A stretch of DNA of 64,000 nucleotides from Ianthella basta (GCA_964019415.1 OZ025876.1:3275272-3339271); one strand, 5' to 3'. Shown: positions 49,382 through 61,562, numbered from the stretch's first letter. Notes: a model not told the origin generated them from the letters alone. A program made the numbers and translations.

Positions 49382-49390
49382 TATAAAAGG
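49382..49390 (+). promoter_or_regulatory. TATA box of receptor 4
   Basis: TATAAAAGG about 89 bases before the 5'UTR donor at 49479. The surrounding 450 bases (49170-49620) match the upstream region of receptor 3. Confidence 0.55.
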
Positions 49391-49625
49391 CAATGGTATG
49401 CATGACTGGTACGCAGTTATTAAGGCACACAATCTGCCTTGGACTCTGCTACTGTCACAAAGAAGCCAGTCTGCACAGGTAAGTTTAGTTCTACTTCAAG
49501 CCGGTGCTATTTCATTTTGCAAGTGACACCACCTTTAACCATTAATATTTTCCATGCATTCTATAGGGGTGTCGCTTGCAGAAAGACTACAGTAGCACCA
49601 AGAGCACCAGTACAGGTGTGCAAAA

Positions 49626-52532
49626 ATGTATTTCCTTCAGCTGTTAATCGCCCTCTGCTGTCATTTGGGATGCTCAGTCAGTATCAGCCATGTTGGCCCG
49701 CAATCTGTTTCCAGTGGTTCGGCTGACAGTCGCACTGTTTACTTGGGAGGCCTGTTTCCAGTACACCGAAATCTCCAGACACGTGATCAGACCTGCAAGA
49801 CGATCTTCGAAGTTGGCTTCGAATTGGCCATGGGCATGGTCTACGCGGTGGAGACCATTAACCAGAACGAGGAGATTCTGCCCAATATCAGTCTCGGATT
49901 TACTATTCACGACACTTGTGCACGTGCAAATACTGCACTGGAAGAATCTCTCGCGTTCCTGTCCCAGCAGTGCAGTGGTACTGCAATCGGCGCAAACGGT
50001 ACTGAAAGATACTTTAGCGGAGTCGTTGGTACGACCTCCAGCTCTGTGTCTATCCCTGTAGCATCACTTCTGAGGCTGTTCGGACTTCCTCAGATAAGCC
50101 CTGCGTCCACTGCAGAATCGCTCAGCAACAAGGAAGATTTCGAGTTCTTTTATCGTACGGTACCACCGGATAGCGGCCAGGTGCAAGTAATGTACAACTT
50201 AGTGAAGCTCTTCAATTGGACTTATGTGTCAATCATTTACACTGCAGACGTGTATGGAGAAAGTGGGTTCAAAGGGCTGCAAAAGGCGTTTGAAGAAGAC
50301 AATAGTAGCAACATCTGCATAGCCAACAGTATACCACTGTCGCCAACAGCAGACGATTCGGCATATGATGATGCTGTGAATAGGCTGATGGAGAACTACA
50401 GGAAGAATGCTACTGTTGTCATTTTGTTTGCTCTGCACCGAACAGCTATAGGTGTAACACAAGCATGGCAACGTAGGCAGTCGGTGAATCCAGGAGATGA
50501 GATAACATGGATAGTTAGTGACGGCGCAGCCAGAAATCTGCCCTGGGCTAGAGGAATGCTCGGTGTGTACCCAACATCGCGAGCCAGTGCTGAATTCAAC
50601 ACATGGTTTAAGCAGATTGGTGAGAGCAATACTGCGGGCAGCCCATGGGTGAGTGAGTACTTGGACAGCATCTTTGGATGTGTGCGTTACTCGAATGGAA
50701 GTTCACAGGGTGACTGCAACCATGAAAATGCAACCATTGGTGACATTAGCAACAAAGTGCCTACCAATTTTGTACCTCCTACTATTGATGCAGTGTATGC
50801 ATTTGCCCATGCATTGCATAACATGACTGCAGAAATGTGCAATTATACTTTATGTGATGCAATACTGGAAACTATTTCTTCACTAAAGATTAACGGGGCT
50901 CTCTTTCGCCAATACCTTGGAAGAGTGCAATTTTCTGGTGTATCACAAGAAACAGTAGCCTTTGATGCCAACCAAGATCTTGAAGGCGGTGGGTATATTA
51001 TTGTCAATCTGCAACCAACCACTGGCAATGAATCTGAGTACAAGGAGGTGGGGAATTGGTCAAACAGTGAACTCAGCTTGAGAGTCAATGAGATATGGTG
51101 GAATACCACTGATCAACAGCCACCTCTCTCTACCTGCAGCCTACCTTGTGCATTTGGGTACTTTGAGAGAACAGTTCCTGGTGAGGCTCAGTGCTGTTGG
51201 ACCTGTGAACCATGTGGTGCTGAGCAGGCAAGTGATGGGAAGACTTGCACTAACTGTCCTGCAGGTGAAATTCCTGACCAGCGACGACAATACTGCAGGC
51301 GGCTAAGTTTGGGAGTTTTGGATTGGTCACATCCACTGGCTATCATACTGCTGATTGTTTCATTACTTGGAGCTGCAATGACTGCTGTATTTATGGTTGT
51401 GTTTGTAGTTTTCAGGAAGACTCGAGTCATCAAGGCCACAAGTAGGGAACTAAGTGCTGTCATTCTTTGTGGAATTCTTCTATGTTATCTTCTTCCTCTA
51501 ATTTACATTGGAACACCACACGCAGTGTCTTGTGCACTTAGACACTTTGGTATTGGCATTTGTCTGTCCCTCTGCTTTGGTGCCATGTTGGTGAAGCTGA
51601 GTCGCATTCATTGAATCTTCAATCGAAAGAAGGTTTCTGTCAAACTGCCTCACTTTATTGACTGGAAGTCACAGCTAGTCTTTACTACAATAATTGTGTC
51701 ATTTCAGCTCCTTATTGGCACAGTGTGGCTCATAGTGGAGCACCCTGGAGTTACTGAACTGGTACACAGTGATTTTATCGAGCTCCGCTGTCAGGCCAAT
51801 CCATACGCTGGCTTGTCTGTCAGTCTTGCCTACAACTTCCTCCTTTTAATTGGCTGCATCTACCTTTCAATTCGTACACGGAAGGTGCCGGCTGATTATA
51901 ACGAAACTCGATTCATCCATATCACTGTTTTCTCTGTGTGTGTTGTCTGGTTAGCATTCATTCCCGTATACTACAGCACCACATTACTGCACCCAACCAT
52001 CTATATCTCGAGTCAGATTGTGGCCATATTCATGACAGCAACATGCCTTGTTGTCTTTCTAATCATTCCCAAGTTGTACCTCTTGATTGTGAAAAAACAG
52101 ACACAGGAGTACACAACAACTCAGTACTCTGCCACTACTGCTCCAACTTCATTCTGCTACAAGCAGAACTCATGTGCATGCTATGCAGGTATGTATGTGT
52201 GTATAATTGCTAGTTTGCTGAAACTAGGCCTACTAATGCATGTCGTATTGTAGTTTGGCTAATATAGGCACACGATCATCTGCACACTTGCTGAACCATA
52301 GTGGACTAGTTCATATTAGCATCAATTACAGTTACAGTATGATCGTATGATTGCTTGCTAATTTGGCACAGGCACGTGCACAATGGGGGCTGTCCCTGAA
52401 GACAGTGATGTGCATTTGAAGAAAACTACTAAGACTAGTGAAGAGGGAGACAGCCAGTCAGCAGCACCAGTGGAAAGGACTGTCACAGTTACATTTGCAG
52501 AGGAAGAAACAAAGACTGCAGACTGTATTTAA
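49626..52532 (+). pseudogene. Receptor 4: chimeric class C GPCR with one nonsense codon
   Basis: Exons 49626-52188 and 52372-52532 would give 907 residues in a single frame, except for TGA at 51612-51614. All four full-length paralogs have CGA (Arg) there, in the HRIF motif at the cytoplasmic end of helix 3. The product would stop after 662 residues, keeping the signal peptide, ligand domain, Cys linker and helices 1-3. The rest is undamaged, so the mutation is recent, or the allele is segregating. A 5'UTR intron lies at 49479-49566. The N-terminal half is type B (MYFLQLL, QTCKTIFE, HDTCARAN). The end is type A (KKQTQEYTTTQ, tail exon with DSDVHLKK and FAEEETKTAD). It could also encode a secreted or membrane-tethered ligand-binding decoy. 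Confidence 0.85.
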
Positions 52533-52813
52533 AGCTCACATACACCCTATCCTTTCTGGATTATTTCATATGATCATTGACTTTGCTGGATTATTTCTTA
52601 TGACTTAAGAGTCACTAATCCTGCTATAAAAAATTATGCATACTATTGGAAGTACATAGTGACACTAAATATGTGCTGAGCCATTCAGAGTGTGCAGCAA
52701 TATCAAGTATACTTGTACACAGTCTTAAACATTAGTATTGAATAAAAGAGTGACAAGAACATTACTAGTGTGTGCACAACTCTTGAAACAGGTGAATAGT
52801 TCGTATAGCTTGT
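52533..52813. other. 3' flank of receptor 4
   Basis: Probable 3'UTR, similar to flanks of receptors 1 and 2. No other signal is seen. Confidence 0.35.
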
Positions 52814-52974
52814 GAGCAAAGATGTAGCAAAAATCAATCAATCAACAACTGATTACAGGATGTTTCAACCACATAGGCCTTCGTCACCTGCATACAATTG
52901 TATGCAGCTGATGAAGGCCTATGTGACCAAAATGTCCTGTAATCAGTTGATTGATTTTTGGTACATCTTTGCTC
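52814..52974. mobile_element. Palindromic element with degenerate hammerhead-like core
   Basis: Arms 52814-52890 and 52898-52974 are inverted copies. The right arm has CTGATGA (52908-52914), then GGCC-TATGT-GACC, then AAAAT. The left arm on the minus strand has GTGACGA, GGCC-TATGT-GGTT, then GAAAC. Together they suggest an ancestral CTGATGA-stem-GAAAC core; each copy has lost part of it. Confidence 0.6.
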
Positions 52975-53103
52975 GTGATCTATTTGCTTGTATTGAACAT
53001 CATAGCAATGAGCCTCTACGGCATTCATTATTGTTTACATTGATTTGATCACATTGCTTGCACACCTGTGTCCAGTCATGATTCACAACAGCATTTGACT
53101 CCG

Positions 53104-53528
53104 GAGGTTGGATGTTTCAGCTCTTTATTGGCACAGTGTGGCTCATAGTGGAGCACCCTGGAGTTACTGAACTGGTACACAGTGATGTTATTGAGCTCCG
53201 CTGTCAGGCCAATCCATACACTGGCTTGTTTGTCAGTCTTGCCTACAACTTCCTCCTTCTGATTGGCTGCATCTACCTTGCAATTCGTACATGGAATGTG
53301 CCGGCTGATTATAACGAAACCCGATTAATCCATATCACTGTTTTCTCTGTGTGTGTCATTTGGTTAGCATTCCTTCCTGTATACTATAGCACCACATTAC
53401 TGCACCCAACCATCTATATCTCAAGTCAGATTGTGGCCATATTCATGACAGCAACATGCCTTGTTGTCTTTCTAATCATTCCCAAGCTGTACCTCTTGCT
53501 TGTGAAGAAGGAAACAGAGGAACTGTGA
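53104..53528 (+). pseudogene. Orphan 3' fragment of a type B receptor
   Basis: An open frame from 53112 encodes helix 4 (FQLFIGTVWLIVEHPG) through helix 7 and the start of the tail (KLYLLLVKKETEEL), then TGA at 53526-53528. Everything upstream of helix 4 is missing and replaced by spacer, with the join near 53104-53115. The ending KKETEEL is type B, whereas receptor 4 just upstream has type A at this place. No signal peptide, no promoter and no tail exon, so it is a gene fragment. Confidence 0.85.
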
Positions 53529-53660
53529 ATGCATGGGATTGTCCAATCTAATAGGTTGGACGTTGAAGTTCCACCTGAGTGACTTTTATTTCATGAATAA
53601 GGAGTACAGACTTCATCATTCAGACTTTGGAGTTCCTATTCTCTATGGGTGAAAGTGTAT
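53527..53660. repeat. Dispersed repeat shared with 47797-47930
   Basis: Begins at the stop codon of the orphan fragment and matches the region downstream of receptor 3. It may mark a recombination or insertion boundary. Confidence 0.55.
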
Positions 53661-54169
53661 CCTCCATACCATTTTTGACCATTGCCACTTGGTACGTATT
53701 TATGATCAGTGTCATACCCCATGACGAATGCCTATGAAGCTATAACCTACATGCAATCACTCTGCTAACTACTTATTTACTCAACATCAATTCACCTTTT
53801 TTTGCAATGTATAAGAAAGTACAAATTCCTACAGGTCTTCCGACATGCATCGAATCCAATCATAGGCATGATTATATGGCTAAGCAGGAAGTGAGTACTG
53901 CAGCTTCAAACAAGCAGAGGAGGTACAGGATGTTTCAGACTGAGGAAACCAATTGACAAGCGAGCTGCAGGATGGACACTCTATTTCAAGAGTCTCCATA
54001 GGACTCCCACCACAATAGGTCTGGGTGGAATTCAAACAGATATGATGGTGTGGTATTGCCCCTGACAGCAAATTACTCATGTGGTGAAGAAAGAGATGAC
54101 TTTGGGAAACAATTTTAATTTGCCTGCAAATTGCAAAACACTAATTAGACACTCCAGTTCCTTACAAGT
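53661..54169. other. Spacer, nothing recognised
   Basis: AT-rich sequence with short frames only. Confidence 0.3.
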
Positions 54170-54925
54170 AGATGGCAAAGTAGGACCACTGGGTTTATGG
54201 CAACCAGCCATGATACATAAACACCAATGTTTGTGTGTCAGTGAAGTTGGGGGCATATACAATACATTGAATGGCAATCAGTGATTCCCTCCCCCTAACA
54301 TTCTATAAAGATGGAGAGCCAGACAGCTGTAGCATCCTGATTGGGGCCCACCAGTGTGGAGTACTGATGGTGGATAGGATGACCTGCCACTTCTAATATA
54401 TCCACACAATTAAGTGAAAACACTTGTGGTTTCAACAAACGTGGCATATAAGGGGGGACAGCCATGTCAGGTTTGTTGAAATATAGAGGATACATATTTT
54501 ATAGAGGCAACTAAATTTAGCATTTCAGAAAGTCCAGGATTCAACAGGTACTAATCGTAGAGGTTATCAAGTTTGTGTGTATATAAATTTTACCTGTACA
54601 AAAACACTTTCGCAGGAGCAATTTTTAGTGATTTTTGCACTACACGCATATTAACTAAAATTTGTACCTAATAAAATTATTGGCCTTAAGGCAAAGTGCT
54701 TAGTTGTTCTATGTATCTGCCAACAGTCTGCCATGCTGACAAGCCTCTATCAGAGCAAAACGGCTGTCTGTGGTACTCCATCTTTGTAGGGTATTAGGGT
54801 TAAGGAATCACTGGTTGCCATTCGATACAAGGCATTTGGGCCCCCATCCTCACTGAGACACCAACACTGCAACACTGGCATGGCAGGCTGGTTGACATAA
54901 ACCCAGTGGCCCTACTTTCTCATCA
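54170..54925. mobile_element. Foldback element with 145-bp arms
   Basis: Arm 54170-54313 is the reverse complement of 54778-54925 with moderate divergence. The interior of about 465 bases has no transposase frame. Confidence 0.6.
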
Positions 54926-55714
54926 ACTGAGCCTGTGCTATGGGACCACTACAAAATTCACTCTTTTATGACCCTCGAGGGCACATAACCTTCTGTCCTG
55001 CCTCTCCAGAAATTCCTTGTGTAAGCAAGATCTAATCTACTGCAAACCGTGACTGCATGTTTTTCATATCTAAGTGTATGCCTAAAATTAAACTCATGGT
55101 AGGCATCTCAATCTTGACTGCTACTGGGACTCCAGGTTTGCACATGTGACAGCCATTGTGTCCAAGAAGCACTGACAATCCATGGAGTCAGGAGAACCAA
55201 AGACAAGAAAGTCAACTAAACAATGAAGAAGTTTAGATACCCTTTGATCCCTCAGCAGACTATTCCAGAATATGAGCATTCAACGGGATGTGTGCAGGTC
55301 ACAACCTTAACCACCTTCCAGCGCAGGCCAAAGAGGAACATTCAGCTGGCCATCACATGACCACATTTCCAATTCCATTTCGGTGGGCATGCTCTACTAA
55401 TCATGACATAAAACCCTGCAAACCATCCACAGAGAGTGCCACTACACATACTCTCTGATAATTCACATGGCTAACTTGTTTACTGTTAGGCCTATAGCTA
55501 GACATGTGGATGGAAAACATTCCAGATTAGCCACTAAGGATGTTGAGCAAGAGCTAAGGCCATCTTGTCCGGCCATGTGGCCATGTGGCATCTTCACAGA
55601 CATAGTGATGCATAGCTATAGCTAGCAATGCATCACTGGGACTGGTAAAGCTGATCACGCACAAGGTACCCTTACTTTGAGGTACGTATGAACAGCACGT
55701 GCACAGTTCAGTTA
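54926..55714. other. Spacer, nothing recognised
   Basis: No supported coding frame, RNA or repeat; some short TAGCTA-type self-complementary strings. Confidence 0.3.
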
Positions 55715-55890
55715 GATAGCTAAGGTGACAGGTCAGGAGATGTAGCTATGCAAACAGACTCCCACAGGCCAAGTTAAAATTGAGGGTGTTTGTTAGCATA
55801 ACCTGGACTTACCTGTCCCAAAGGTGCCTAGGGGAGTCTGTAGCTATGTAATAGCTGGCTAACCTGCATGACCTGTCACCTTACCTAGCC
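55715..55890. repeat. Imperfect palindrome (MITE-like)
   Basis: TAAGGTGACAGGTCA on the left is inverted as TGACCTGTCACCTTA on the right. Inner arms share GGGAGTCTGT and TAGCTA. The loop is about 65 bases. Confidence 0.5.
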
Positions 55891-56399
55891 TAAGGGGGAG
55901 TGTGGCTGGATCTGTATGTTGGCTGCTCATAGCTAGCTAGCTATCGATGTATAATGGTGTCTGTTTGCAAGACCACCCTTTGCCAGTCCATGCAAACTAT
56001 GATTATGTAACCTTTAGCTACTACACACATCTGCAATTACAATACCAAAGAATGTAGCTAGCTACGTAAGTAGCCAATGGCCTTCTCGCTCCACTTCCCT
56101 TGCATGTGGCTGATCTGAATATTATCCATTAACATATTAAGCCAAATGACAATCTGAGTTCCACGTGTCAAGATAGAAGAATAAAACTAAACATTACACA
56201 CTGTGCACAGTGTGTAGCTAGCTAGCATGAGAATGCACAGAGTGTAGCTAGCTAATTAGCTATTATTAGCTAATCACAGTCATTTTTCAGAATTACAGCA
56301 GTCCAGCAGACCAATCCACCATTCCAGCCCAAGCAGGGAATACAAACACCCAGGCTGAATATGCACTTTATGTGCAAGTGCTGCAGCAGTACAGCAGAT

Positions 56400-56542
56400 G
56401 TATGCAACCTTGCAACAGTTCCCACACCATGGGCAGTCGTTACCTAAGATACGGACTGGTACTGTACACAGCTATCATATGTCACCCTGTTCCTATACTA
56501 GGTAATGACTACCCAGGTATAGGAACTGTTGCAAGGCTGCAT
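56400..56542. repeat. Inverted repeat with 43-bp arms
   Basis: Arm 56400-56442 (CCTTGCAACAGTTCC) is inverted at 56500-56542 (GGAACTGTTGCAAGG). It overlaps an open stretch starting after a TTTTTCAG at about 56290 with Gln-rich reading; that reading is not supported as an exon by anything else. Confidence 0.5.
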
Positions 56543-56862
56543 AAATCCGCTGTAAGTGCTGACAGCCATATATTACCGTTGCCATAGCAACTACCACCAA
56601 ATGGCCTTATAAGTCAATGTTAGTATATATCAGGCACCCATAAGCTGTACTGCCATATATAATATAGCTAAACCAACTCTGCTACCGTCACGAAGCCTAG
56701 TCTACATGGGTAAGTTTATTTCTCTTTCAATATGCTGCCTTTTGACTTTGTAAGTGCACCATCATAAGCCCTTTTTGATATGTTCTATGCATTCTATAGG
56801 GGTGTCGCTTTTGCAAAAAGGCTACAGTAGTATCAACAGCTCCGCTCGCTAGGTGTGCTAAA

Positions 56863-59823
56863 ATGCATTTCCTTCAGCTGTTAATCGCCCTCTGCTGTCA
56901 TTTGGGATGCTCAGTCAGTATCAGCCATGTTGGCCCGCAATCTGTTTCCAGTGGTTCGGCTGACAGTCGCACTGTTTACTTGGGAGGCCTGTTTCCAGTA
57001 CACCGAAATCTTCAGACACGTGATCAGACCTGCAAGACGATCTTCGAAGTTGGCTTCGAATTGGCCATGGGCATGGTCTACGCGGTGGAGACCATTAACC
57101 AGAACGAAGAGATTCTGCCCAATATCAGTCTTGGATTTGACATTCACGACACTTGTGCACGTGCAAATACTGCACTGGAAGAATCTCTCGCGTTCCTGTC
57201 CCAGCAGTGCAGTGGTACTGCAATCAGTGCAAACGGTACTGAAAGATACTTTAGCGGAGTCGTTGGTACGACCTCCAGCTCTGTGTCTATCTCTGTAGCA
57301 TCACTTCTGAGGCTGTTTGGACTTCCTCAGATAAGCCCGGCATCCACTGCAGAATCACTCAGCAACAAGGAAGAGTTCGAGTTCTTCTACCGTACGGTAC
57401 CACCGGACAGCGGCCAGGTGCAAGTAATGTACAACTTAGTGAAGCTCTTCAATTGGACTTATGTGTCGATCATTTACTCAGCAGATGTGTATGGAGAAAG
57501 CGGGTTCGAAGGGCTGCGAAAGGTGTTTGAAGAAGACAATAGTAGCAACATCTGCATTGCCAACAGTATACCACTGTCGCCAACAGCAGACGATTCGGCA
57601 TATGATGATGCTGTGAATAGGCTGATGGATAACTACAGGAAGAATGCTACTGTTGTCATCCTGTTTGCTCTGCACCGAACAGCTATAGGTGTAACACAAG
57701 CATGGCAACGCAGGCAGTCAGTGAATCCAGGAGATGAGATAACATGGATAGTTAGTGATGGCGCAGCCAGAAATTTGCCCTGGGCTAGAGGAATGCTCGG
57801 TGTGTACCCTACATCACGAGCCAGTGCTGAATTCAACACATGGTTTAAGCAGATTGGTGAGAGCAACACTGCGGGCAGCCCATGGGTGAGTGAGTACTTG
57901 GACAGCATCTTTGGATGTGTGCAATACTCAAATGGAACTTCACAGGGTGACTGCGACCATGAAAATGCAACCATTGGTGACATTAGCAACAAAGTGCCTA
58001 CCATTTTCGTGTCTCCTACGATTGATGCAGTGTATGCATTTGCCCATGCATTGCACAACATGACTGCAGAAATGTGCAATTATACTTTATGTGATGCAAT
58101 ATTGGAATCAACTTCAGCACAAAAGATTAACGGGGCTCTCTTTCGTCAATACCTTGGAAGAGTACAGTTTGCTGGTGTATCGCAAGAAACAGTAGCATTT
58201 GATGCGAACCAAGATCTTGAAGGCAGTGGGTATATTATTGTCAATCTGCAACCATCCACTGGCAATGAATCTGAGTACAAGGAGGTGGGGAATTGGTCAA
58301 ACAGTGAACTCAGCTTGAGAGTCGATGAGATATGGTGGAATACCATTGATCAACAGCCACCTCTCTCTATCTGCAGCCTACCTTGTGCATTTGGGTACTT
58401 TGAGAGAACAGTTCCTGGTGAGGCTCAGTGCTGTTGGACCTGTGTACCATGTGGTGCTGAGCAGGCAAGTGATGGGAAGACTTGCACTAACTGTCCTGCA
58501 GGTGAAATTCCTGATCAGCGACGACAATACTGCAGGCGGCTAAGTTTGGAGGTATTAGATTGGTCTCATCCATTATCTATTGCACTGTTGATTGTTTCAT
58601 TACTTGGGGCTGCAATGACTGCTGTATTTATGGTTGTGTTTGTAGTTTTCAGGAAGACTCAAGTCATTAAGGCCACAAGTAGAGAACTAAGTGCTGTCAT
58701 TCTTTGTGGAATTCTTCTATGTTATCTTCTTCCTCTAATTTACATTGGAACACCACACGCAGTGTCTTGTGCACTTAGACGCTTTGGTATTGGCATTTGT
58801 CTGTCCCTCTGCTTTGGTGCCATGTTGGTGAAGCTGAGTCGCATTCATCGAATCTTCAATCGAAAGAATGTTTCTATCAAACTGCCCCACTTTATTGACT
58901 GGAAGTCACAGCTAGTCTTTACTGCAATAATTGTGTCATTTCAGCTCCTTATTGGCACAGTGTGGCTCATAGTGGAGCACCCTGGAGTTACTGAACTTGT
59001 ACACAGTGATTTTATAGACCTCCGCTGTCAGGCCAATCCATATGCTGGTTTGTCTGTCACCTTTGCCTACAACTTCCTCCTTTTGATTGGCTGCATCTAC
59101 CTTTCAATTCGTACACGGAATGTGCCGGCTAATTATAACGAAACCCGATTCATCCATATCACTGTTTTCTCTGTGTGTGTCGTCTGGTTAGCATTCCTTC
59201 CTGTATACTACAGCACCACATTACTGCGCCCAACCATCTATATATCAAGTCAGATTGGGGCCATATTCATGACAGCAACATGCCTTGTTGTCTTTCTAAT
59301 CATTCCTAAGTTGTACCTCTTGATTGTGAAGAAGGAAACGGAGGAACTCGTAACAACTCAGTACACTAACAAGAATGCTCCAGCCTCATTCTGTACCAAG
59401 CCGCAGTGTCCATGTGCATGTCATGCAGGTACGTGTGTACAATTGCTGGTTGGTGGCACTACAGGTCTACTAGTTCATGTTGCATTGTAGCTTGCCTATT
59501 ACCAAGAGCAGTTACCTATTCCTATACCCATTACCAAGAACAGTTTACTGACCATGGAACATGCTTAGGATGATGCTTTCGCGGACACATGCACTTGTGT
59601 ATGCAATCACAAATCAGTGCAGTTTGTCTGTTCCATGTTCATAGGCATCAAACTGGCACACTTTCCTAAAGACAATGACTTTCAGTTGAAAGATAATACA
59701 AAGGAAAGGAAGAACAAAGAAACTACAAATGCTGAAGAAGAAGGGAAAACTTTAGACTGGTTGCCAGAGGGAGGGATTGTAACAGTTGGGTTTGCAGAGG
59801 AAGAAACAAAGACTACAGAGTAA
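56863..59823 (+). CDS. Receptor 5: mGluR-like class C GPCR, type B
   Basis: Coding exons 56863-59428 and 59645-59823 give 914 residues; phases agree. A 5'UTR intron of 90 bases is at 56710-56799. Type B signal peptide and N-terminal Cys pair (QTCKTIFE, HDTCARAN). Ligand-backbone residues are kept (SSSVS, PASTAES, VPPDSG, VYGESG, VSDGAAR); mGluR1 Arg78 and Lys409 equivalents are Leu and Leu. The tail exon is the second kind: GIKLAHFPKDNDFQLK, then a Lys/Glu-rich stretch, ending VTVGFAEEETKTTE. It shares KKETEEL and the tail type with receptor 3 and the orphan fragment. It is the only type B receptor here with every part intact. Its promoter region differs from receptors 3 and 4, with no identical TATA box. 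Confidence 0.9.
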
Positions 59824-60399
59824 AGTCACCCTCTCACTTTTCCCAGGTTATGTATATACATTCATGCACTGATGTAGTTTATGTCTAAGCTTTTCACATG
59901 TAATATTACAGTACATTATTAAGTAATGGTCACCAACCGGCATGCACATGTAGGAGTATCATATAGTGGAGAGCACCTTAAATGGAGCCTCTTACCCTAA
60001 GGAGGATGACTGTACCTTCAGAGATGAGCAGTAGTATATACATACAAGTGATTATAACCAATTGTCTCTAGTCAAGAGTAATAATAATTAATGAATCAAT
60101 TGCATACCAAACAGTTATTTGGGTAAATTTGCTATTGTATGATCTAGTGGTATGTACAAAACAGAGGTTGAGGTAAATGCACTAGAAATGTAGAAAGCAT
60201 AATGGCATATAATAGGAACAGTAGTGACAGCAAAGTGCTGGTGGAATTACTCTGGGGAGGATGATCTTGCTGGAAAGTAATAATTGAATTGCAAACCTGG
60301 GATATTAAACCACACCATTCCATACGTATCTATCACCGAACTTCACTAGCCAGGCATTCGCCACTGACAATGTTATGGAAAACCTCAAACTTTTCTGCT
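59824..60399. other. 3' flank of receptor 5 and spacer
   Basis: Probable 3'UTR and AT-rich spacer; no other feature seen. Confidence 0.35.
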
Positions 60400-60620
60400 T
60401 CTCTCTCTCTTGGTGGGCCATGTCTCTACCCCATACAACAACACTCCCAACACTACTGCAGGATAGAGGAGGCTCTTTGTTGCTACTGACAGGCCCTTAT
60501 CTGCAAACACAGGTGTCTTCAGTGCTCCAAACACAAGGCTTTTGATATTCTGTTCTCTGCCTCCCTCTGTATGCCTCCATTTGCTTCAATAATTGCCCCT
60601 AGGTACTCAAACACACACAT
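60400..60620 (-). pseudogene. LINE 3'-end relic
   Basis: The minus strand from about 60612 reads YLGAIIEANGGIQREAENRI, then shifts to a VVLGVLLYGVET-like block near 60420. This is the C-terminal part of a LINE RT, with frameshifts. Confidence 0.6.
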
Positions 60621-61562
60621 ACACACCAGCACAATAAAACTAGATGAATGAGATGCTCTTCTGCTTAGCTCACATTATCCACAGGAGTGCTGACATCACA
60701 TGTGCTCTAAGCTAGCTGTGCATGCTCCTAGATGCATACCAGCAATGACAGTGCATGTGGTGGATCAGTGTTAATGGCCTAGGATTATGTTATGTTGCAT
60801 TGTTCAGTTCAATCTAAAACTAGACATTCTCGGCCCCTGCAATCAAGTTACATACAGATGCTGAAGTAACTGCAGCACCACGGACATGGGAGCAACTGCC
60901 ATGAATTTAATCTTTGATGTACAGACCTGGCTCCTGTTTCATACAAAGAGCATAGACTGTGATATGAGCTAGTGTAACACTTTAGCTCTGGGTGTGAATT
61001 TGCATGTGAACTAGAAGTACCAACTGCCAGCATGTGCTTACCATCAAACTTTGAAAACCATAACAAATGAAACTTTCTCCCATTATCACTGCTTGTAAAC
61101 ATCGCACAGTGTATTGGTGTGGCAGTGTTTGGTGACAACTTGACAACACAGGTGGCTGTCTTAGACAGTTTTCACTGTACTACTGTACATTGCACACATG
61201 CACAATACATACTAATAATTACAGTAGCCATCACACCAACAAAGCCAAGACACATGAGAGTAAAGCATATCAACATAATTTACGCAATGCAGTTCATGAA
61301 AATAATTGCAGACAGCTGCAGCCATGATTAATGTGTACATACATCAAACATAAAGAATAGAACTCCAACCAAACAAGTCAAATCATACTAGCACAAGTCC
61401 TTTGAGCAGTCATGTTTCGTGGATTCTTCTATAAAATCATCCATGTATTCACACAGTGTTAGCACACAACAAAAGCACAAAATCCTATTACACCAACATC
61501 CTCAATACCAGGGGATTAAGGTTAAAACCAGATGACAACATCAGTTTACAGTCATGGTTAGT
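60621..61562. other. Spacer and 3' flank of the minus-strand gene
   Basis: No gene recognised. The part next to 61563 should hold the 3'UTR of the following gene. Confidence 0.35.

Noticed and set aside
51612-51614. TGA of receptor 4 as selenocysteine or programmed readthrough
   Set aside because: The four full-length paralogs have CGA (Arg) at this codon, and a plain CpG transition explains it.
56290-56480. Possible exon of a Gln-rich protein
   Set aside because: Only an acceptor-like TTTTTCAG and a short open frame; the region is part of an inverted repeat and no partner exon was found.
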